From positions 1-21,430 of the forward strand of contig MU624831.1 in NCBI GenBank assembly GCA_025349905.2: a stretch of 21,430 bases of DNA. Direction: 5' to 3'. Source of the DNA: Blastocladiella britannica (lineage: Eukaryota; Blastocladiomycota; Blastocladiomycetes; Blastocladiales; Blastocladiaceae). How positions within the stretch are numbered: the stretch's first letter is position 1; each line of letters starts with the position of its first letter. A program made the position numbers and the translations under genes. This document shows, piece by piece, positions 1-7,571 of this stretch. The notes beneath the pieces were generated by a model, which did not search any database, was not told the origin of the DNA, and saw nothing but the letters and a program-made list of their open reading frames with translations.

Positions 1-22
1 GGGCGGTGGCGAGGGCGGACAT
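1..22 (-). CDS. possible 5' end of a gene cut by the window edge
   Basis: A minus-strand ATG at 20-22 in a good context (ACC before the ATG) opens a frame reading M-S-A-L-A-T-A to the edge. The AT-rich, A-run leader just upstream resembles the leaders of other genes here. Only seven codons are visible, so no function can be proposed. It could equally be a chance ATG. Confidence 0.35.
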
Positions 23-185
23 GGTAATTTTTTGAATTTTTTTTGAATTGCACGGTGGTGCAGGAAAAACAAGGACTGAAGAATTCCATTGGCGATAAAA
101 CGGACGTTTTGTTCCACTTCACTTCCATCACTGATTCCAACACCTGAACTCTGTTCAGTGCGCAGCCGTGAAGAGTAAGATGCTT
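23..185. other. intergenic: 3' flank of the GPI-protein gene and possible promoter of the edge gene
   Basis: This 163-base gap contains T-rich runs near 30-50 and no convincing ORF or RNA gene. It probably carries the 3' end of the Kre9-domain gene and, if the edge gene is real, its promoter. Confidence 0.4.
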
Positions 186-926
186 TTACAAGGCAGCGGC
201 AGCGGCAGCGGCCACCATAGCGGCGGCAACGCCCCACTTGGGCGCGCCAGTAGGAGCGGCAGCGTTACCGAGCTTGACCGACGCGGTTGGGATCGCAGTC
301 GGGGTCACCACGACCGTCAGGGTGGTGGTGGAGGTGGTGCGAGTGGCGGTTGCCGAACCCGACGTGGACGCCGACGCGGATGTCGTCGCGGTGGACGCGG
401 TCAGAGTGCCCGAGCCGCCCTGAATGGCAATCTGGCCAGTGTACTTGTAGGTGGAAGTCGGCTGGTTCGCCCACTGCCACTGAATGGCGTAGTCCGCGGC
501 GTTGGCGATGCCGGCAGGAATCTGCCAGTTGAACGTGCCCTGCTCAGCGGCAGCGTTTCCAAGCGTTTGGACGGGTGTCATATTGTTGGGGTTGCCGTTG
601 ACCTGGGTACGCAGTACGCGTGGATGGATTGGTGGTTAGTTTTTCCAAATTAGTCCAAGTCAAGCATCCGGTGGCGTGCATGTCAGTTGTTTTTCCTTAC
701 ATGGACCGCTGTTTTTTCAACGTAAAAACCAATAAAAGATAGTGACCTTCATGAGCACCAGCTGACCAACAGTGCCGGCGGGGACAGCCGTGTCGGCGGG
801 GTTGGAGGTCCAGGTGATGGCGACGGTGGAGCCAGCTTTCCACGTCCCGGTCGGGGTGTTGAGCTGCACCTGCACGGCAGAGGCGCACAGGGCGAGCGCG
901 GCGAGGGCGAGGAGGGTGGACTGCAT
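186..926 (-). CDS. Kre9/Knh1-domain GPI-anchored cell-surface protein
   Basis: Two exons, 926-747 and 602-186, give about 198 residues. Residues 1-17 form a signal peptide (hydrophobic Leu/Ala core ending near CASA). A Kre9/Knh1-type domain follows (about 20-108): LNTPTGTWKAGSTVAITW, the GQLVLMK strand, the junction into a GNPNNM-type loop, and GTFNWQIPAGI ending in YAIQW. A Ser/Thr-rich linker (about 120-175) and an Ala-rich hydrophobic C terminus look like a GPI signal. Members of this family (Ser-Thr-rich GPI-anchored proteins) sit at the plasma membrane or wall, and Kre9/Knh1 relatives act in beta-1,6-glucan assembly; the exact role here is unknown. The exon join is inferred: the acceptor (CCCAG at 603-607, with CTAAC upstream) is good, but the donor starts GTCACT, which is non-consensus. 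Divergent from CDS1. Confidence 0.8.
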
Positions 927-1144
927 TTTTTCTTTTATTTAGTTCTATTCTATGAGGACGGGAGGTTGAAAGATTAAAGGACCTGCTCTCGTTGTTTTGT
1001 GTTTGGCGCGTACAGCATGACCGCGGCTTGGGCTTGCTTGCCAAATTTTCGATTACGTTGGCTCCGGTCTCTCTCCAAGCCCGTACAAGACAGGCAATAC
1101 ACGACGATCTGTTTCCTTTATCCTGGGTAAACCATCTTGAATCC
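927..1144. promoter_or_regulatory. divergent promoter between the GPI-protein gene and CDS1
   Basis: The 218 bases separate two outward-pointing start codons, so they must hold both 5' leaders and core promoters. The minus-side leader is T-rich on the plus strand (927-945). The frame of CDS1 stays open upstream to a further ATG at 992, but that stretch lacks family similarity, so I treat it as leader. Confidence 0.5.
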
Positions 1145-2866
1145 ATGAGCGATCACCACCACCAACCTGACTTGGCGGCCGACGACAACGATGACAATCT
1201 TGACACGTCATCATCAGCGACTACTGCGACGGCTACAGCAGCCGGCCTCCGTGCGCGTCAACCCGTCATTGACCGTCTGCGAGCACACGACCCCGTCTCG
1301 GGCGGCCGCGGCGCCGCCAGCCAGCGCAAATTGGCCGCAGCGGCGGCGGCAGCTGGTACTTCGGAAGACTCGGACACGACAGGGTGGCCAGCGTCCGACA
1401 CGGCCCGGTCTGGTGGCGACGATGCCGATGCCGATGCCGAGGGCGACGATCGAACGGGCGGTGCTCAAGGCGGCGACAGCCCGCCGGTGCAGCTGCTAGC
1501 CGACGCGCCGACCTCGCAGCGCTGGCGCAACTGGTGGGTGCGCACCACTTGGACGCTCATCATGATTGCCGCGTTCTTTGTGATCTTGCTGTCGGGCCAC
1601 GGGTGGGCCGGGATGCTGGTGGTCCTGCTACAGCTGGCGGTGTTCCGGGAAGTGATTGCGATTGCCCATGTCCCGTCCAAGGAACGCAAGCTGCCGTGGT
1701 TCCGGCTCATCAACTGGTACTTCCTGTTTGCGACCAACTACTTTTTGTACGGCGAGTCGGTGCTGCAGCATTTCGCGCACCTGATTCCGCCGTTCCTACT
1801 GCCGTTCGCGTCGCACCACCGGTTCATCTCGTTCCTGCTGTACTGCGTGGGCCTGGTGTTTTTCGTGCTCAACCTCAAGAAGGGGTTTTACAAGTTCCAG
1901 TTTGCGCAGTTCGCCTGGACGCACATGGCACTGCTGCTGGTGGTCGTGCAGTCGCATGCGATCATTAACAACATTTTTGTATGTTTTTCCTTTTTCTTTT
2001 GTCCATGATCCATATTCATTCTTCGAGATTTACAGGAGGGAATGATTTGGTTCGTAGTGCCGTGCAGCTTGGTGATTGCCAACGACGTATTTGCCTACAT
2101 TTGTGGATTCTTCTGGGGCAAGACTCCGCTCATCAAGCTGTCGCCCAAAAAGACGTGGGAGGGGTTCATTGGCGGTGCTCTCATGACGCTACTGTTTGGT
2201 TTCTTTGTACGTTTTCTTTACTTTGGCCAATGTCTCTGTATTCATGTAAAAAAACATATAGTCGGCATGGGCCCTGATCCAGTTCCCATACTTTATTTGC
2301 CCGGTGCAAGACCAGCTCGGCATGAGTTTCTGGTCGGATGTGCAATGCACGCCCAACCCGGTGTTTTTGCCCAAGACCTACGTCTTACCCGTAAATTTCG
2401 TACGCGCACACTCATTTTCTCTTCTCTGAATGTGAAGAAAAGACTCATGAACAAAGATATTGTACAGCCCCTCCTCGGCTCCCAGTCAATCCGACTCCCG
2501 CCATTCCTGCTGCACACGCTGGTGCTGTCACTGTTTGCGTCGTCGATTGCGCCGTTTGGCGGGTTCTTTGCGTCGGGTGTGAAGCGCGCGTTCAAGATCA
2601 AGGATTTCGGAGACACGATCCCGGGCCACGGCGGCATCACGGACCGGTTCGACTGCCAGTTCATGATGGGCACGTTCTCGTTCATTTACGTGACCACGTT
2701 TGTGGGGCGGATCGGCGCCGCCGACGTCTTGCAGCGGGCCATGGTGCTGTCGACGAGCGAGCAGATGATGGTGTTCCGCGGAGTGGCCGAGATGCTGCGC
2801 GACTCTGGCGCGCTCGAGGGCGCCGCCGCGGACGCGTGCATTGCCGCCGTGTCGGGGATTTTTTGA
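1145..2866 (+). CDS. CDS1: CDP-diacylglycerol synthase (phosphatidate cytidylyltransferase)
   Basis: This ER membrane enzyme makes CDP-diacylglycerol from CTP and phosphatidic acid, the precursor of PI, PS and cardiolipin. Exons 1145-1978, 2036-2206, 2262-2390 and 2468-2866, all joined in phase 0, give 510 residues. The first 120 residues are disordered (His/Asp/Ala-rich). Multiple hydrophobic helices follow. Family blocks appear in order: HAIINNIFEGMIWF across intron 1, FAYICGFFWGKTPLIKLSPKKTWEGFIGG, a CPVQ...CTPNPVF loop, IAPFGGFFASG, and the CDS signature at residues 414-440 (S-G-V-K-R...K-D-F-G-D-T-I-P-G-H-G-G...D-R-F-D) with its metal-binding Asp residues. I chose the ATG at 1145 because the upstream in-frame ATG at 992 adds only unconserved sequence. 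Donors are GTATGT, GTACGT and GTAAAT. Length is slightly above the yeast enzyme because of the N-terminal tail. Confidence 0.95.
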
Positions 2867-3002
2867 TATGTATTTGACTTTTCGTGTGACCGATTCTTGC
2901 GTCATCGTATACTCGCGCATGTACTTTAAAAAGACGCGTATCCTAAAAAGCTCTCTTTCGTCGCATTGCACGCGTCTTGACAACGAGAAAAACGAGAAAA
3001 AA
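2867..3002. promoter_or_regulatory. CDS1 3' flank and TPA1 promoter
   Basis: This 136-base gap lies between same-strand genes. It ends in an A-rich leader (GAGAAAAACGAGAAAAAA) directly before the TPA1 start codon. No further element stands out. Confidence 0.4.
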
Positions 3003-4923
3003 ATGACTGCCCCCGCTACCACCCGCGCTCGGTCGGTCTCGCCATCGCGTAATGGAACAGCAGCAGACGAGCCGCCGGCCAAGCGCGCACGCGTCACCAA
3101 AGCAGACAACGAAGATTTCGCGCCGCCAGCGCCGCCGCTTCCGCGGACCGGCGAGTACGACGAGGCCACACTGGCCGCCTCGTTCGCCGACGGCCTGCTG
3201 ACCGACGCGACCATCTCGTCCCTGGCCGCGTCGTTCGCGTCCTCGGGGCCGTACCTGCACTCGGTGGTCCCCGCGCTGGTGCAACCGGACCTGCTGCGCA
3301 CCGTGCGCGACGAAATCGTGACCGCGCTGCACTTTACCGAAAAGGAGACCGACATTTACAAGGTCAACCAGACCGGCGACCTGGCCAACATTGACGGCCT
3401 TCCCGACAATGAGCGCGCGCAATTGCGCACCATCCACCGGCTGCGCAACGCGCTGTACTCGGCGACATTCCGCGATTTCGTGTCCAGGGTCACCAACTGC
3501 GGCCCACTGTCCGGGTCCAAGCAAGACATGTCCATCAACTCGTACCGGCAGGGCTGCCATTTACTCAACCACGACGACGTGATTGGGTCGCGCCGCGTGT
3601 CGTACATCTTGTACGTGCCGCGGCCCGACGAGGAGTGGCGACCAGAGTACGGCGGCGCACTCGAACTGTACCCGTGCATCAAGTCGGGGACTCCTGCCAA
3701 CGACCCGACAGTAGTGGTTCCGCCCGCGTTCAACCAGTTCATTTTTTTCACCGTGCAGCCGGGGTACTCGTTCCACTCGGTCCAGGAAGTCGTGGTGCCC
3801 AAAGACCGGCTCTCGATCTCGGGGTGGTTCCATATTCCGCAGCGCGGCGAAGAAGGTTACAATCCCGACGGGCCCGAGCTGGCTGAGCTCGCGGGTACTG
3901 CCTCTTTGGATCAGCTTGAGGATGTACGCTTTTTTGTTTCTCCATTTTCGTTATATGATCGCACGACTGATGTACCTGCATACGATACAGGATAACGCCC
4001 AAGACCTCGAATTCCCATTCGCGGATCTGACTGCGACTCCGGAAACGACCGCGACTGATGAAGTGGAAACTGACCAAGACGCGATGGCGCTCACGGCCGC
4101 GGACCGCGCGTACCTGGCCGAGTACGTCAACCCGTACTACCTCCAAGACGCGAACTTGGCCAAGGTGAACGAGTCGTTCGTCGAGAACGGGTCGATTCAA
4201 ATCACGTCCTTTTTGGCCAAACCGGTCGCGGCAACCCTGCAGCGGCACCTGGTGGCAGTGGACGCGTACGACACGGCCCTGGCGGGCAAGTTGGCGATGG
4301 CGCACGGGACGGGCGAGCGCGACGGGTGGACCGTGCAAGGTTCTCCCGTCAAGCACCGGTACGCGCGACTGGCCGACAGCAACCCTCTGGCACTCTCTGA
4401 CGTGGCAGAGGGCTCTGACTTGGCCGCCCGCACCACGCTGCACGGCGTGCGCGCCCTGTTTGCGTCCGCGGCATTTGGCCGGCTGCTGTACCAAGTGACG
4501 GGTTCGGCCCCAACGCGCGCCCGTGGCCACGTCCGCAGGTTCCGCGCGGGCCTCGACTACACGCTGGCCACGTTCCGGTCCGGGTCCGAAGTGCTGGACG
4601 CCACGTTGGCGCTGACTCCATCGCACCCGGTATGGGCCGACGGCGCCCGCGGCGGGTACGAGTGCTACGTGGCGCCCGACGAGTCCAACGACGATCCTGC
4701 CGTGTACCGCAAAGCCAAGGGCGGCGACGACGATGCGGCTCTGCTGACGGTGCCTGCTGGGTGGAACGTGCTTAACTTGGTTCTGCGCGACGCGAAAGTC
4801 ATGCGGTTCGTCAAGTACGTCAGCGCGTTGGCGCCGAGTAGTCGGTGGGACGTAGCGTTCGAGTACTTGGTGGCCGAGGAGGAGGAGGACAGGGAGGATG
4901 CCTCGGCCGAAGGCGATGAGTGA
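3003..4923 (+). CDS. TPA1: Tpa1/Ofd1-type prolyl hydroxylase (2-oxoglutarate and Fe(II) dioxygenase)
   Basis: Exons 3003-3923 and 3991-4923 (phase 0) give 617 residues, close to yeast Tpa1. The family hydroxylates a proline of ribosomal protein uS12 (Rps23) and affects translation termination; the fission-yeast relative Ofd1 controls Sre1 stability in response to oxygen. A basic stretch near residues 25-33 (PAKRARVTK) looks like a nuclear localisation signal. The double-stranded beta-helix core spans about 85-275. Iron ligands are H190 and D192 (in CHLLNHDDV) and H258 (in GYSFHSV); R269 (in KDRLSISGWFH) should bind 2-oxoglutarate. The 11-residue H-to-R spacing matches my recollection of the yeast enzyme. 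Exon 2 encodes the second, non-catalytic Ofd1 C-terminal domain and ends in an acidic tail. Donor GTACGC, acceptor GATACAG. Confidence 0.93.
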
Positions 4924-4975
4924 TTTTTGTTATTCGTAGGTGTATTTAGCAATCAATAAATAATAGTCGTCTTTT
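4924..4975. terminator. convergent 3' gap between TPA1 and the ERT1-like gene
   Basis: Only 52 AT-rich bases separate the two stop codons. AATAAATAATA at about 4955-4965 could serve as a plus-strand poly(A) signal. The 3' UTRs of the two genes must be very short or overlap in antisense. Confidence 0.45.
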
Positions 4976-4996
4976 TTACGAAAGGATCGGAAGGAA
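4976..4996 (-). other. 21-nt terminal coding exon of the ERT1-like gene
   Basis: After donor GTGCGT at 5055, acceptor TCCAG at 4997 opens F-L-P-I-L-S-stop. This restores the short hydrophobic end expected after the IVGN block of the family. Reading through the intron instead gives an unrelated serine-rich tail. Confidence 0.7.
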
Positions 4997-7193
4997 CTGG
5001 AGGATAAGAGGTGTGAGTAAGTTGAAGAGAAAGAAGGGAACAGGGGACAACGCACATTGCCAACGATCGCTAACGGAATGTCGAACGTGTCCTTTTTAAT
5101 GGTGAACGAGAACGCGCACGGGATCGGCGTCCGTGTTGGCGAGAGTAAAGTACACGTCGACAGCATGGACGACTGCGAATTGTCGAACGAAATGGCGGCA
5201 AAGAGCTCCCTATTTTTCTGAATGTCAGTGAACATCACTGGTGTAGCAAAGGATTAGTAACGAACCAGTAGGATACAGCCGACTCGTTGTCCATGAGCTC
5301 CCAGATATACGTCTTCTTGGCAAAGATCTGGTCCTTGGTCCACATGGTCAACAGACTGAACTCTTTCCCGACCAGCGCAATCTCGCCCGTCCGCCGCCAC
5401 ACGACCGTGGGTGTTCCCGAAAACGAGATCAGCTTTTCGTATTCGAGCAACGTTCGCTGGAAACACTTTTCGGCAAAGATCAGGTCCTCCTCCGTCAGGC
5501 CCATTACCAGCGCAATAAACGACGGCCGGAACTTGTACATGGCGCGGCAAATGCGCGTCATTTCGTCCTTGCCCATTCTGCCAAGTCCATTTCCATGAGT
5601 ATAACTAAAAAGAGGAAAGGGAAGACAAACGCACGTCGATTTAATGTACTCGACCAGGTAATGGTACCCCTCGGTGTAGTTGTACGGCGCAGTGACTGAC
5701 GCATACACGGCCTGGGGCGTCGTGAGCTTGCGCATGGGCCGCATCGACGGCGACGTCCCCAGCAACTGCATCGCCTGGCTCTGCCACGCGTGAATCGCCG
5801 ATGGGTGCTGCATGGTGGCCATGGCCATGCCGGTGGCCAACATCGGTGCGCCTGTCGATCCCGCCAGCGCCGCCAGGTCGCTGCCGCCGCCGTGCATTGC
5901 GGCTGCCGTGCGCGGGTGCGAGTGATGGTGGTGATGGTGGTGTTGGTTGTGATGATGGTGTTGCTGTTGTTGTTGCTGTTGCTGCTGCTGATGCGAGAGG
6001 TAATGGTGTTGCGGCTGCTGCTGCATCGACATGGGCGCCGGTGCGCCGGGATATTGCGCAGAGAGACCGTGCAAGCCCGGAGGCGACAAAAACCCTCCCA
6101 GCGGCGATGAATCGGCTGTCGAAGGAAGCATGCTCGACAAGAACGCGTACTCCAGGCTGGATGCTTCCGAGGAAAAGTGAGGCAGAGCCTGGCTCGCTGC
6201 TGCATGTAGCGGTTGCTGTTGGCCAAGGCCGTGGACCGCCGGCATGAGCGGCGGGCCGCCAGGGTGCAAGAGGTCCAGCGGTACGGTTGCGAGCGGCTGG
6301 GTGCCATGAGGATGCGTCATTAGCGCTGGACCGCCGAAGCCGAGTGCAGCAACTGGAGCCGTTGGGCCAGACGTGGGCGAGGACGGGGAGCTCGCTGCTG
6401 ATGCGGCTATATTTTTTTTGTGCACTTCGATCAAGAACCATTCTCTGTAAAAAATAGAGAGGATTGCATACCGCTGAATCCTGCAGGCGGTACAGTGGCG
6501 AGTACTGCCGTAGAGCCAAGAGAAAAAATGTCAGGGATTTCCAACGAAAGAGAACACTCTACCAAAAAAATTACGTACGTTCGCTGGGTGTATCTCTCAA
6601 GTACTTGGCCTTTTTACGTGCTCCGTCCGCGCACGTCGCGCCCAAGTTTCGCTTCACGCATCGCAAGCACGGCCGGGCTGTGTTCATCAACATTTGGAGT
6701 GATCCATTTCCATTTTCAAAACCTGAATCGCACACACCATCGTCGCATGTCAAGTGCGCCTTTTGGCAGTGATTGCATGCCCGCACGGCCTTCTAATGGG
6801 GTGGATCGCGTCCGAAAAAAATCAATATTTTTTTTCCTTCAAGCGCACAACATTAAGTAAAATGACCTTTTTTCGACGACCAGACTTTGATTCGCTCGAC
6901 TCGGACGCCATGAGGGATTCCGTGGAATCGGCCATGTCAAAGTTATCTGTAGCAGCAGTTGGCTGCTCTGGCGGTGGTGCAGCGGTGGTCGGAATGCCTG
7001 TGGCGGACGCGAGAAAAGGTCCCGCGCTCAAGAACGGGTTGGTCAGGGCCAGCTCGTTGGGATAGTTCGATGACGGTAGGTAGAGCGACGACAATGACGA
7101 TGGCGGGAGCAGCGGTGACGTCGTATCGGAGGCCAGTCCCTGGGCTTCATCATTCTGGCTGCTGCCGCTGTCGCGGTAATTGTGGCCCTCCAT
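4976..7193 (-). CDS. ERT1: Zn2Cys6 transcription factor of the ERT1/RDS2/AcuK gluconeogenesis family
   Basis: My model has eight exons: 7193-6867, 6792-6738, 6677-6579, 6504-6472, 6406-5635, 5577-5266, 5209-5056 and 4996-4976 (590 residues). Family members bind DNA in the nucleus and switch on gluconeogenic genes on non-fermentable carbon. The zinc cluster is residues 115-143 with C-X2-C-X6-C-X5-C-X2-C-X8-C spacing, preceded by a basic RRKK stretch and followed by ARKKAKYL. Residues 160-400 are low-complexity with a Gln/His run (about 311-335). The C-terminal PAS-like region has the conserved blocks [57 protein letters not shown] and a final GNFLPILS. Exon joins from 5 onward are well supported by family similarity. 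The 33-nt exon 4 and the donor of intron 1 (GTCATT, or alternatively GTGCGC) are less sure; exon 2 could start at 6789. I saw no upstream in-frame ATG before a stop. Confidence 0.88.
5916..5990 (-). repeat. polyglutamine/polyhistidine coding repeat
   Basis: Mixed CAG/CAA then CAC/CAT codons encode ten Gln followed by His runs broken by Asn-Gln and Ser. It lies in the disordered middle of the ERT1-like factor. The codon mixture argues against very recent single-codon expansion of the His part. Confidence 0.85.
6472..6504 (-). other. 33-nt microexon of the ERT1-like gene
   Basis: The exon is bounded by acceptor CGGCAG (6505-6510) and donor GTATGC (6471 downward), with introns of 74 and 65 nt on either side. 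It encodes about 11 residues ([10 protein letters not shown]) in phase 1 at both ends, continuing the conserved KYLRDTPSE sequence. Without it the flanking intron would be 172 nt, unusually long here, and the frame would still hold. Confidence 0.5.
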
Positions 7194-7571
7194 TCGCTTA
7201 ATAGCCTTGGTGGGTGCGGAAAGGGTCGGGATTAGGTTGTGTTGCCTTCTCGGAGGTGGTCGGAAGAGCGTTGTTTTAGCGGATTCTCACACACAACAAA
7301 CACGCTTTACACCATTTGATCCAACACTTCAAAAGAAAACAGGGAACCAATGAAGAAGGGCATGCGTATATTTTGTATGTTATAATTAAAAAGAAAGGGG
7401 ACGAGGATAGGGGGGACGAGGAAGCGAAGAAGATTAAGTGAGGGGTGGGGTGGGGGGATAGGGATTAGCGTTAAAAAAGTGGAGGGAAAATACAGTGCTC
7501 GAGGAAATAAGGGCAAAGAAAAAGAAAAGAAAAGAGTAGCACACAAAAACCAAAAGAAATAATGAAATTAC
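7194..7571. promoter_or_regulatory. ERT1-like promoter plus MTR10 3' flank (378 bases, no gene seen)
   Basis: Both neighbours are on the minus strand, so this gap holds the MTR10 3' region and the ERT1-like promoter. The plus strand is strongly purine-biased over about 7390-7560 (GA-rich with long G runs), giving a long pyrimidine tract on the transcribed sense. No conserved ORF or RNA gene is apparent. A G-quadruplex-type motif sits at 7442-7463. Confidence 0.5.
7442..7463 (+). other. G-quadruplex-type motif
   Basis: Four G tracts (4, 4, 6 and 3 bases) are separated by loops of 1, 1 and 3 bases, satisfying the usual G3+N1-7 pattern. More G tracts lie at 7397-7400 and about 7410-7415. It is on the strand opposite to the sense of both flanking genes. 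Confidence 0.7.

Noticed and set aside
992..1144. Possible 51-residue N-terminal extension of CDS1
   Set aside because: In frame and open, but it lies in the divergent promoter, reads unlike the family, and the ATG at 1145 begins a typical acidic disordered tail.
3748..4626. Minus-strand frame of 292 codons opposite TPA1
   Set aside because: It crosses the TPA1 intron and exon 2, and is rich in Arg/Gln without motifs.
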